A stretch of DNA of 64,000 nt, from contig NW_024722158.1 of NCBI RefSeq assembly GCF_018991925.1, positions 558,057 to 622,056 of the forward strand, written 5' to 3'. Every line of letters starts with the position of its first letter. Positions within the stretch are counted from its first letter, which is position 1. Origin of the DNA: Homarus americanus. Its lineage: Eukaryota > Arthropoda > Malacostraca > Decapoda > Nephropidae. The position numbers and the translations under genes were made by a program. This document shows, one piece after another, positions 20,266 through 30,729 of the stretch. Below the pieces are notes generated by a model, which saw only the letters and a list, made by a program, of their open reading frames with translations, made no database searches and had not been told where the DNA came from.

Positions 20266-23103
20266 ATGGGCGTTCATGATAAGAGGGAGGAGTTTGAAAC
20301 ACTACTAAGAGTACACCAACCAGATATTGTAGGAGTTGTAGAACTGTTGTACAAGAACAGGAGAATCGACCCAGAGGAATGTGAGTTCAGTATTGCTGGA
20401 TATGACTCATTTACGAACCTAACTCAAGAATCCTGCAGGAGGGGTGTGGTTATCTACGCTAGGCAAGACCTTAGAGCCAGCCAGGCGAGGGTACAGGGAG
20501 AGGATGTCTTTGAAGAGTCCAAGTGGTGTAAAATTAAATTAAAGGGAGGGGACTTACTTATCGTCGGGTGTATCTACAGATCCCCGAACTGTAGCCCACT
20601 AAATCAAAGGAACTTAAGAACCTTAATAAACAATGCGGCGATGCTCAACCCCAGCCACCTCCTTATCATGGGGGACTTTAACTATGGCGACATCGACTGG
20701 AGAAACGAGTCCACCCCGAATGACTTGAATAATCCTGCTACTCTTTTTGTAGAAACTCTGAGAGATAATTTTCTGTTCCAACATGTGAGAGACCCGACAC
20801 ATTACAGAGGGGAGCAAACACCCAAGCCACTTGACCTCATCATAACAAACGAGGAGGGTATGGTGGCCAAACTGGAACACCTTGCCCCAGTTGGCACCAG
20901 TCACCATACAGTGTTGTCATTCAGATTTAACTGTTACCTAGTTCAAGATAAGGCCAGGCCAAGGTGCAAATATTACAAGGGAAATTACAATGGGATGAGG
21001 GAAGAGATGAGGGGTATCAACTGGCCTGACTTATTAAGGTACAAGAACGCAGACACTACGCTGAATATCATAACTAGTAAAATGACCCATTTGATCGATA
21101 AATATATACCCAAGACCAAACCCAGTGCTTCTAGGAATACGAGGGGATCCCTACACATGAACCATGCGGCGGTCGACAAAATTAAGAAGAAAACCCAGAA
21201 ATTCAAGACGTGGGTTGGGTCAAACGATGAGCAAGACAGGAGGATGTATGCAAGAGCCAGAAACCAAGCAAAGATAGAGTGTAGGAGGGCTGAAAAGGAG
21301 TTCCAAAGGCTGGTTGCACGCGAGGTCAAGTCAAACCCAAAGGCGTTTTACCGCTATGCAAAGTCGAAATTGAAAACGCGAGTAGGAGTATCAGACCTGA
21401 GGCTTGAAGATGGTAGTTACGCAGATTCTGACCAGGATAAAGCTGAGGCATTGAACAGCTTCTTTTCCTCAGTGTTCACAAGAGAGGATGCAACTAACCT
21501 TCCTGCGTTTGAGGACAGACGGTTCGACACAGCACTGACCCACATTGTGTTCACAGAAGAGGGTATTAGAAATAAACTGTCCAGGCTAAAGGTCCATAAG
21601 AGTCCTGGACCTGACATGGTGCATCCTAGAGTGCTAAGGGAGCTGTGCAACGAGCTTGCAGAGCCCCTGAAGATTCTGTTTTGTAAATGCCTGGATGAAC
21701 AAATGGTCCCCAGTGAATGGAAAGTGGCTTATGTGAGTCCTATCTTCAAGAAGGGCGATAGGCACTCCACGAACAACTATAGACCGGTGAGCCTGACCAG
21801 CATAATATGTAAAGTACTTGAGAGTATTATCAGAGATGCAGCGATGGAACATCTACTACGAAACAACCTTGTAAAAGATTGCCAACACGGTTTTATGCCG
21901 GGGCGCTCTTGCTTGACACAATTGCTCAAGGTATTGGATATTTGGACCCATATTCTAGAACGGGGTGGTAATATCGACAATATTTACCTAGATTTTGCCA
22001 AGGCTTTCGACAGTGTACCCCACGAAAGGCTGAAAATCAAACTGGAAGGGTACGGAATTCGGGGAAATGTCCTAGCGTGGATAGAAGACTTTCTACATGA
22101 CCGCAAGCAATGTGTGGTGATTAATGGCACGAAATCGTCATCTGTACCTGTAACAAGTGGGGTACCGCAGGGTAGTGTATTGGGCCCGCTGTTGTTTGTT
22201 TGTTTCATAAATGATATGCCTGACGTTGTACACTCCTCCATACAAATGTTTGCCGATGGCGCCAAGTTATTTCGGGAAATTAAGAACCAAGCGGACTGTG
22301 AAGAGCTGCAGAAGGACCTCTGTGGGCTCCAGGAATGGTCGAAGGAATGGCTGCTGAGATTCAATGTCACGAAGTGTAAGAGGATGCACCTGGGGCGTAC
22401 CAACGGTAAGGAGGCGTACCATATGTCCCAACGGGATGAAGAAAATGTACTAGTTGAGACTGTGTGTGAGAAGGACCTAGGTGTGTATGTTGACAATGAG
22501 CTGAAGTTCTCGGGCCATTGTGAGAAGAAGGTAAATCAGGCAAATAAATTATTGGGTCTTATAAGAAGGTCGTTCAGATATCTAGACGGTCCGTCCCTCG
22601 TGACGATCTTCAGGAGTGAAGTGCTTCCCCATCTGGAGTACTGTCACCCCATCTGGTCCCCGAGATATGCTAGGGACTGTCAGTTGGTTGAAAATGTTCA
22701 AAGGAGGGCCACCAAGCTGGTGCCTGCACTTCGGCATCTCAGCTACCCTGCGAGATTGGAGCGCCTGAACTTGCCTAGCTTATACTACAGACGGGCAAGG
22801 GGGGACCTAGTTGAGGTTTATAAGCATCTCAGGGGGCACTACTCAGTTGAATGTCCTTACTTGGAGCTGGCGGACGCTCGCCCCACAAGGGGTCACAGCT
22901 CAAGATTGAAGAAGCCGCAAGTCCGGAAAACCGTGAGGGCAAACTTTTTCGGAGTGAGGGTTGTAAACTCTTGGAACAATCTACCAGAAAGTGTTGTGAC
23001 GGCACCGAGTGTGAGCTCTTTCAAGAGAAGACTTGACCAACACTGGAGCGGGTTCAGGTACATTCAGGAGCGGTGCATGCCCAGTATTGCCAACAGTGCG
23101 TGA
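20266..23103 (+). pseudogene. APE endonuclease-reverse transcriptase ORF2, open but catalytically damaged
   Basis: A 945-residue uninterrupted frame. Residues 1-225 are an APE-type endonuclease: a VGVVELL block near residue 25, GCIYRSPN, and GDFNYGDIDW with D137 and N139. The usual SDH motif reads S212-H213-H214, so a catalytic aspartate is lost. Residues about 430-720 are the reverse transcriptase, with NNYRPVSLTSI, LDFAKAFDSVP and SGVPQGSVLGP. The active-site FADD reads F-A-D664-G665, losing the second aspartate. The C-terminal region has a conserved LNLPSLYYRRARGDLVEVYK block. The extreme N-terminus (NAR/S-L-NK) is replaced by an in-frame stop just upstream. Length is about normal for the family. 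Despite the open frame, autonomous activity is unlikely. Confidence 0.88.
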
Positions 23104-23230
23104 GCAGAGGCGTGAGCCCAGGAGCGGCGAGCCGACCTTTTAGTGAAAGAATATAAAGGAAAGAGTCGTGACCCGATCGCTGGCGGCTAACAAGCCGATC
23201 AGTGGCGAGGATAAAAAGTAAAAGTAAAGG

Positions 23231-23318
23231 TCCTTCATAACACCATCTGTGAGGGAACTACTACACCACATGAGTTCCTCCTAACACCATCTGGGAGGGA
23301 GTTACTACACTACATGTT
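23231..23318. repeat. 42-bp minisatellite, right part
   Basis: Two more units (from about 23231 and 23276) of the CATAACACCATCTGTGAGGG repeat, continuing the array broken by the retroelement. Confidence 0.85.
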
Positions 23319-23439
23319 TGCTGTTCAACACCTACATTAATCTGTATGTTCACTGTATGTTCCTTTACCTTTCTCTAATGAAGGCTTTTGTTAAACCACT
23401 AATGTATGTAATAAGTCATTTATGTCCAGTGTATATTTT

Positions 23440-23453
23440 CAGCCTTCGGGCTG
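23440..23453 (+). other. UUCG-capped stem-loop near a retroelement-like tail
   Basis: CAGCCTTCGGGCTG: a perfect 5-bp stem closed as C(UUCG)G, followed by a T run and AATAAA. Such small hairpins are common at LINE 3' ends; assignment is tentative. Confidence 0.5.
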
Positions 23454-24016
23454 CAGGACTTTTTTAATAAACCGTTAATTATTATTACACACACACGCAC
23501 GCAGGCACGCAGGCACACACATATTAAGACAACTAGCATCCAGTGAGGGTCTTGTTGTGTGACTGCATGGAGGTGAATTAAAGGATCAGCTGTTGAGGAG
23601 GTTATCGCTCGGCATCACTGGTGCATGTTACCACTCCTTTCCACTCCATCTCTCTAATTAATCACACCTTTCTGCTTTCTCACTCCATATTTTAAAATGT
23701 TATGTAATGTAATGTTGAAGGGATACAACTTTGCTCATTTATACTTTACTTATCACAATCTCTCTAAAATACTTTAAGTTTCGTGTTTATTCAAGACATC
23801 TTCAGGTCTTGAGACCCACTAATCCCCAGCCACCCAAGAAAGTGTGAACTGACATTCCATCAGAAGGTCAGTAATATGAGACCACTAATTCCCCACCCTA
23901 CCTCAACCAGACATTGAGTCAGGTCTGGTCCCTCCCCAAAATACTTGAGTTTTTGTCTTTATTCAAGACATTTTCAGAATATGCTCTCAATTTTCGACTT
24001 CGGAAAATTTTTTCCC

Positions 24017-24046
24017 AAAGCCGGAATTTTTTTAAATTCCGGCTTT
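24017..24046. other. Perfect 13-bp inverted repeat
   Basis: AAAGCCGGAATTT, a TTTT loop, then AAATTCCGGCTTT. It lies in sequence with repeated 'CCGGCTTTGAG' words, possibly a subterminal part of a degraded TIR element ending near 24133. Confidence 0.7.
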
Positions 24047-24849
24047 GAGAATGCTTTTCCGAGCTAATTTCAATTCCTGCTATCAGAGAGTTTCGGCTTT
24101 GAGGGATTCCGGCTAACGAAGATATTACTGTACTGTATTTAGATATTATTCACCGAGGCACTTTTTAGGAGTCAACACTTGACATATGACATTGGGTAAG
24201 GCGGTGGTGGTAGTAGAGGCAGATAGGAATCCCTCCCTCCCGTGACTCACCGCTACTCGTGAATCCTCCTCTTCCACCTGCCTGTACACCCACCCATACC
24301 TTTACACTACCGCCCCTCATGTTCTCATCGCACCCGCACCCGCCCATAGACACCCACAATGCCTGCCTAGTACAGATGCCCACTTGCAGCATAGAATCCC
24401 CATTTTTTTCAACTTCCCTCCTGAATTTTCCCAGTGAGTTGAAGATCACTAAACCAAACAATTGCAGATCATTTAATAACCAAGGGTGCTAGAAATGTTA
24501 AATTGATAAACCGAATATTGCCAAGTGAACAAATGCTAAACGGCGCATCCCTGTACAGTAACTGCATTTTTAAACATTTAAACAACAAACATTACAAGCA
24601 ACTGCTCTAGTAACGTTTGTTTGTAAGAAGCCGTAGTTAACACTGAAAGATATTTTAATGTTTTTAAAGGTACCGGTACGTGTAGGGACTCCCATAATAT
24701 GACTGGTGTAAACACTGACCTGAGGATGAGTTCAGTAACAGTCATCCTTCTGGATAAAATTAGAGGTTGACCTTTTATACCTGTTGTATAAGATGACCCC
24801 AAGTTTTGAACAGAAAGATTGGAGACTCAAAGGTGGACTTACAAGCTGC

Positions 24850-25900
24850 AATATGTGGTACCTAGATTTTGCCATGGTTGAGAATAAAACTGGAAGGGAA
24901 TGGGATTTGGGATAGTGTCCTAGCATGGATTGAAGACTTTCTTCATGACTGCAAGCAATGTGTGGTGATTAATGGCTTGAAATCGTCATGTGTAACCGTG
25001 ACAAGTGGGGTACCACAGGGCAGCGTACTGGGCTCTTGGTTTTTGTTTGTTTCATAAGTGACATGCCAGAAGCTATATACTCCTCCATTCAAATGGTTGT
25101 GGATATTGCCATATTATTCAGGGAAATGAAGTACCAAACAGACTGCGAAGATCTACAGAAAGATTCCTGTCAGCTTCAAGAATGGTCGAAGAAATGGCTG
25201 TTTATATTTAATGTCATAAAGTGTAAGAGGATGCACCTAGGTCATATCAACAGTAAGGAGGCGTATCATATGTTCCAATGGGACGAAGAAACTCCATTAA
25301 TAGAGACCGAATGTGAAAAGGACATGGGTGTGTTTATTGACAATGAAATGAAGTTCTCGGGCCATTTTGAGAAGGTGAATTAAGCAACTAAACAAGTAGG
25401 GCCCTCTTATAATGATCTTCAAGAGTGAGGTGCTTCCTCATCTGGTCCCCGAGGTATGCTAAAGACTGTCAGTTGGTTGAAAATGTCCAAAGGAGGGCCA
25501 CCAGACTGATGCCTGCCTAACGGCACCTCAATAACCCAGAGAGATTAGAGTGCCTGCAACTACCTAGCTTCTACTATAGACTTGCAAAGGGGGGGACTTA
25601 ATTGAAGTTTATAAATATTTCAGAGAGCACTATTCAATTGTGTGTTAATACCTGGAGCTGGCAGATGCCTGCCCCACTAGAGGTCACAGCTCAAGGTTGA
25701 AGAAGACAAGTCCAGAAAACTGTGAGGGAAAACTTTTTCAGAGTGAGAGTTGTGAGCTCTTTCATGACCAGACTTGACCACCACTTTTGCAGATACAGAT
25801 ATATTCAGGAGACAGTGCTTACCAAAAGTGTTTAACAGAGACATGACCAACTGCCCAAGCAGCTAATGAGCTGATCAGTGGTGAAGAGGATAAAAGTAAT
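24850..25900 (+). mobile_element. CR1/L2-like retroelement, decayed copy 3
   Basis: Starts at the RT block equivalent to YLDFA, with a deletion that removes the KAFDSVPHE region. It continues through AWIEDFLHDCKQCVVING, SGVPQGSVLG and the C-terminal LPSFYYRLAKG-like region to a tail with TGATCAGTGGTGAAGAGGAT. Several frameshifts and stops occur. The active-site segment reads MVVDIAILF in place of FADD. 5'-truncated and dead. Confidence 0.85.
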
Positions 25901-26143
25901 GAAGTTTTTCCTGCCCAGCTTGCTCTGGGTTTATTGATATTTACATGTCTTAGGGTTGGCTTTAATCAGTTTAAAAGATTTAGTAATTGTTACTTTCTCA
26001 TACTATGAACATTTTATATTTGACATACAGGGTACTGTATATTTTCCTCTCATAGGCCCCATGCCTATTGGTTCCATAAACAGCAAACTTTAAGCAATTA
26101 ACAAAACATATAATGAACTTTGAGTTAATTGAGAAATACTGTA
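25901..26143. other. Spacer, no gene seen
   Basis: AT-rich unique sequence between a retroelement tail and the left TIR of a Tigger element. Confidence 0.5.
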
Positions 26144-28659
26144 CAGTGGTCCCTCGGTTAACGAGCACAATCCGTTCCAGCAGGTTGCTCGTTAACCGAA
26201 AATCTCATTAACCAAAGCCATTGTTTCAATGGATTTTTGGGTAATTGGTTCCAGCTCACCGAAAATTGCCTAAATTATTATTTTTTCTTAGAAATGGACA
26301 CTTACCTTGAGGTGTGTATGTAGAAGGCTCCTGGATGATGATACTGATGTGAATTTGAAGTGGGAGGTGGAGGAGGAGAAGGGAGAAGAGAAGGAAGTGG
26401 AGGTGGAGGAGAAGCATTTTACTGCTTCTTGGAAGGTGAGTCACCTTCCATGAAAATGTCAGGAACCTCTGGACTGACAGATTCTCCACCATGAACATCC
26501 TCTCTCCTTCTTGAAGTGGAAGGCTGAGGGCTAGCATCATCCTCTCCTTGAAGTGGAAGGCTGAGGGCTAGCATCTTGTTCCCTCTGCCTTTTACTGAAG
26601 AAAGTCAATTGTGGTCTGTGGGGCATCTCTCCTCCTCACCATTAACTTATGTTTAAAGGAGGAGACCATTGAGTCCTCAACATGACACAAAGTTAGTTCA
26701 GTTTTTTCCACATCTGGGTGCTTTGAAGCCAGTTCCCTGAACTTCTTCCAGTGGTAAATCACATCTTTCAACTCTTTAGTTGACATATGTTCATCACTTT
26801 CAATTTCCTCCTCACCACTGTCAGCCTCTAACATCTCATCCAGTTGCTTCAAGTCATCAGGAGTAAGTTCCTCCTCATGAGACAATTGAGGGATCTAGTG
26901 GAGACTTCTTGCCATGATGACACAATCAATTTTACAGCCTCCAGGATGTTGAATTGTGTCTTCCAGAACTGTTTCAGTGTTAGTTCAGGATCATTGGAAG
27001 TTGCCTGATGACACCTCCTAAACATTTTCTTCATGTACAACTTCTTGAAGTTGCTGATCACATTCTGGTCCATTGGCTGTATGATTGATGTAGTGTTGGG
27101 AGGCAAAAACAACACTTTTACGAAGTCAAATTGATACTCCAAAGTTCTGGCAAGTTCAGGGTCATGACCAGGAGCATTATCCATGAGGAGAAGAGCCTTT
27201 AAAGGGAGTTTATTGGTGGTTAGGTAGCTCTTGACAGAAGGGCAAAACACATCAACAGCCCATTCATTAAAGAGCTGTCTTGTCACCCATGCCTTACGGT
27301 TGGACTTCCAATAAACTCCAAGCTTTGTTCTTACCACTTTCTGTTGCTTGAACACCCTGGGGTTTTCAGAGTGGTAGACAAGCATAGGCTTCAGTCGGAA
27401 ATCCCTGAAGCATTGGCACCAAGCAATAGAGTGAGACGGTCTTTCATGGGTTTATGCCCAGGTAAAGAGGCTTCATCTCTGGTGATGAATGTTCTTTTGG
27501 GCATCTTTTTCCAGAACAGCCCAGTTTCGTCCACATTGAACACTTGCTGTGGAAGAAAATTTTCTTCTTCCATCAGTTCTTTAATTTCCACTAAAAACTT
27601 TGCTGCCTCTTCCTTATCAGCACTAGCAGCTTCACCATGCCTAACAACACTGAAAATGTCACTTCTTTTCTTTAATTTTTCGAACCAGCCTTTGCTGGCC
27701 CGAAAATCTTCAAATTCTGTGCCTGAAGAACCAGGTTGATTTGTCTTTAAATGTTCGTATATCTCCCTGGCTCTTTCACAAATGAATTCAGTAGAAACTG
27801 AATCACCTTTCATCTGTTTTTCCCTAATCCAGATGAGAAGTAACCTCTCAGTTTCTGCAATTACGGATCTACTTTTAAACACTCTGGTAGATTTGTCTCT
27901 CACTTTCACTTCTTTAAATTTGTCTTTCTGTGCAAGAATTGTCGACACAGTTGATGTCGCCATGCCATATTCTTTGCATAGCGCATTTGTTCTAATGCCT
28001 TGTTCATGTTTTCTTATAATTCCCTGCTTGGTTTGGATTGAAATCACCTTTCTTAATCTCTTAGGCCCCATGCTGGATTCAAACAATGTCAACACATGAT
28101 CATTTAGGTATAAACTTGCTGTAAATCAAGAATATTTTCTTTAAAATAACACTGCACTGCGCTATATATTGTCAATATGTAAAATAAATTTCAAAATGAC
28201 CAATAATTTGCTTGGAAACACAGAAAAAAGGGTTTAGTTGAAGAGTCTCAAGCAAGATGTTACCTCCACTGAAAACAGAGAGAGACTAACGCTTGTTTGC
28301 TGTGTTAAGAGGCTGGATGGCACGCATAAAACTAGTCACTTTACCTTCAATTATGTTCAATAATTGTTAAAATGACTAAAAAAGTTAATATTAAACTTTT
28401 AAAATTATTGAATAGTATAAACTTCTTGATATTTACTAAAATAGTAAGGAATTTAAGCCCTAGAACCGATTACTGTATTGGCGGACTAATACTACAGCTG
28501 GTTGACCGCCAAGTGCAAGCGAAAACTTGTTGAGGTCGGCTCGTAAGAAACTCGTTAACCGAGGGATTGCTTGTTAACCGAAGTTAAGAATCTTATGGGA
28601 GGTAACTCGTTAAACCGAAATCTCGTTAACCGAGGCGCTCGTTAACCGAGGGATCACTG
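26144..28659 (-). mobile_element. Tigger transposon, second family, full length but broken (2516 bp)
   Basis: TIRs CAGTGGTCCCTCGGTTAACG (left) and the inverted form ending GAGGGATCACTG (right) are flanked by TA at 26142-26143 and 28660-28661. Both ends repeat CTCGTTAACCGA. It contains most of a transposase gene in broken frames (26592-28095). It is the master-type copy for the MITEs at 11915 and 48385 and the rearranged copies at 41394 and 44787. Confidence 0.93.
26592..28095 (-). pseudogene. Tigger-2 transposase, frameshifted
   Basis: Segment 28095-27391 encodes the N-terminus (MGPKRLRKVISIQTKQGII at residue 9), both HTH domains and the first catalytic block (FNVDETGLFWKKMPKRTFI), then shifts frame within GANASG. 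Segment 27385-26849 resumes with the rest of the DDE core: LLLMDNAPGHDPELARTLEY and SIIQPMDQNVISNFKKLYMK. A deletion follows near 26885. Segment 26885-26592 is the acidic C-terminal region with LASKHPDVEKTEL and HKLMVRR. The PIP-like QTTIDTFF seen in sister copies is damaged here (QTTIDFLQ). All three catalytic-position aspartates survive, in different frames. Confidence 0.88.
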
Positions 28660-28887
28660 TACATACATTATAACATTCATGTTTTTGTAACATTACAGCT
28701 ATGTTTGTTGACAGTGGCTCATCTCTTCATATTTTTGTTGTTTTCATATGTTTTGAGAAACAGCCTGCAAGTTAGTAAACCAGCCAAGGTGCCCAGGAAA
28801 GTCATTAATAGGGACATGAAAACGAAAGTGATATGAAGGGTTGAGGCAAGTGAGCGTCAGGTCGATGTGGGCTAGTCTACCACGTCC

Positions 28888-29277
28888 TTGGTTGCAATAA
28901 AGGTTTCCCGCACAAGGAATAAGCTGCTGGAGACAATTGAGAGCCGACTGAGCATGTGGGTGGAAGACCAGAACCAGTGCCATATGCCTTATACCAGCTT
29001 ATTATTATGCAGAAGCCAAGAAGCCTTCTTACCTACCTACAGGTGTAGGAGCACGAAGGTAGGATCCTCAGTGGAAAATTTCACTGCCAGTCGAAGCTGG
29101 TTTGAGAAATTTAAGCATTGTAGCAACCTGCACAGCATCCGTCTCACAGGCGAATTTGCAAGTGCTGATGAAAAGGCAACCCTTGATTTCCCTGACACAT
29201 TTAAACAGGTTGTTCAGCAAGGAAAATACTCACCAGAACTCCTTGAGAAACAAATACTGACAAATTTGTTGCACTAA
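28888..29277 (+). pseudogene. CENPB/jerky-type transposase fragment
   Basis: A 129-codon frame resembling the second HTH of Tigger/jerky proteins: LETIESRLSMWVEDQNQCHM, then FTASRSWFEKFKHCSNLHSI, RLTGEFASADE, and FKQVVQQGKYSPELL just before where NVDETG would follow. The catalytic core and N-terminal HTH are absent. No TIRs were found around it, so it is an isolated remnant. Confidence 0.75.
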
Positions 29278-29320
29278 ATTGAACTTTCACTAAAAGGAAA
29301 TCCATTATAAGGATTTTTTT

Positions 29321-29379
29321 TGGGGAATAGCCTACCCGGGCACAGGTCATCGATTCAATGGGGCTTAGGGGGCAAAAAA
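29321..29379 (+). repeat. Dispersed SINE-like core, copy 5
   Basis: TAGCCTACCCGGGCACAGGTC and GGGGCTTAGGGGGC, preceded by T-rich DNA. The repeat seems longer here: it continues to about 29547 (GAGGCAGAGCATTCCACAGT) and may resume after the inserted TIR element at 30248. Confidence 0.65.
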
Positions 29380-29547
29380 ATTTGAGTAAAAATAAATTAA
29401 AAAGAGAAAAGAAAAAGATTACATTAATCTACACCGCGAAGATACTGGAAAACCCGCTTTTTGAAGTGAGACAGATTGTATGAGTATGGAAACACAGAAG
29501 GAGGCAGAGCATTCCACAGTTTGGCTGTGTGAGGAAAGAAGGATGTA

Positions 29548-30247
29548 CAGTATGGTCGGGATATATCGCGACTTTATATAACGATTTTTTTATATCGCGG
29601 CTACCAAAATTATCAAAATTTTCTTATATATATATATATATAGCGTTAATTTTTTTTATTTCGCGGGGGAACTCAGTTATGAAATATTTCAAATGTACCG
29701 CCATGGCAAACAAATGCGTTATTTGCTCACCAGAGGCGCCACCGTGGCTGCTCACTCACACATTCACGCTCGCCCGCTCAGTCTTTCTGAGTGAGTGACG
29801 AGAAAGCAGCCGACTCTGCTGCAGCTTACGACTTGTAAGGTGAGTGTAAATGGGTTTCTAGTGACGTGTGAAGTGAAGAAAATGGAAAGCTTAATGGAAA
29901 AGATTTGATACTGTAAGTAATATTTTTGGTGTCGTTTATGGAGGTGTGGGATTGTCAAGTGAGGGTGGCAGTGTGGCGTCTGGTGTTCCCAGGATGGTGC
30001 GTCAGCTGCCAAGTCTGGTGTTCCCAGGATGGTGCGTCAGCTGCCAAGTCTGGTGTTCCCAGAGTCTAGTGTTCACTGGTGCTTTAGTTAGTAAGAAAAT
30101 AACTCGTTAAGTCAAGTTTAGTAACTCTTTTGGGCCTTCAGAACCTAACCCTATTTTCCCATTGATTACATGTATAATTATATATCGCGATTTAGTATAT
30201 AGCGAACATCGTTGGACCCTATCTCGCGTTATGTCCCCACCCTACTG
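29548..30247. mobile_element. Short TIR element, 'ATATCGCGA' family (700 bp)
   Basis: The left end CAGTATGGTCGGGATATATC and the right end CCCCACCCTACTG are inverted matches with TA flanks. TATATCGCG motifs recur inside both ends. No transposase is present. It interrupts a longer dispersed repeat and holds a 35-bp tandem repeat. Confidence 0.8.
29978..30060. repeat. 35-bp tandem repeat, about 2.4 copies
   Basis: Exact units at 29978-30012 and 30013-30047, starting GTCTGGTGTTCCCAGGATGG, then a partial third copy. Confidence 0.95.
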
Positions 30248-30729
30248 TATTGTAATGGGTTATTCTAGTGTGACCGACATCAACAGAGAAACAGTGGGCA
30301 CCGCGGGCAAGCCGTGTGTTATGAGCCCACGGCCTTGCCGGCGGTACACAGGATGCCAGATCCACCGAACATTGCCCATTAAAGTACCTGTAAAAGAGAG
30401 AGAGTGAAGCAACATTGAGGTGAAGAGGAAGGGAAGAAGGATTCCACTAGGCAACAAATTAAAAAAAAAAAAAAAATTCCGTAACATGGTTGAGAGCAGC
30501 TTCCTATTGGTAATTTTGAGGTGCTGATTTCATATCAGGCAATAAAAATTCTCTGGCACGTACAGTTTATTTGTTATACAAAAAAATTAAATCTTACAAA
30601 TACAAAAGCTGAAATATTTTATTTTTCCTGTAATTCCTGTTACATTTCTTCCACATCATCACTAAAATTCAATAAAGAATGAAAACAATCGTAAGAAGAC
30701 ACAAAAAATATTACATTAGCCTCTGTATG
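30248..30729. other. Repeat-like spacer
   Basis: Looks like the continuation of the dispersed repeat cut by the preceding TIR element (GCACCGCGGGCAAGC, CACGGCCTTGCCGG), followed by an A run near 30461. No gene seen. Confidence 0.45.

Larger units (their letters stand above)
19950..23230 (+). mobile_element. CR1/L2-like non-LTR retrotransposon, near full length (copy 2)
   Basis: A 3.3-kb element containing a long endonuclease-reverse transcriptase frame (20266-23103) and a 3' untranslated region with GATCGCTGGCGGCTAAC, ending in AAAAAGTAAAAGTAAAGG. It lies inside a 42-bp minisatellite whose copies stand on both sides. The sequence CATAACACCATCTGTG occurs at both junctions; it may be a target-site duplication or just the array period. 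The 5' end is GC rich with a C run near 20110. Family placement as CR1/L2-like is from the RT blocks only. Confidence 0.85.
23319..24849. other. Intergenic stretch with hairpins and a short (CA)n tract
   Basis: No gene recognised. 23330-23480 looks like the 3' end of an unidentified retroelement (hairpin, then TTTTTTAATAAACCGTTAAT). (CA)n-like sequence lies at 23489-23522. A TIR-like AAGATATTACTGTACTGTA end is near 24120. Frames around 24165-24492 have no recognisable domain. Confidence 0.5.

Noticed and set aside
20623..22496. Several minus-strand frames of 67-170 codons
   Set aside because: Antisense shadows of the retroelement ORF on the plus strand.
24165..24492. Overlapping frames in both strands near 24.3 kb
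   Set aside because: No domain, C-rich simple composition, no splice or codon support.
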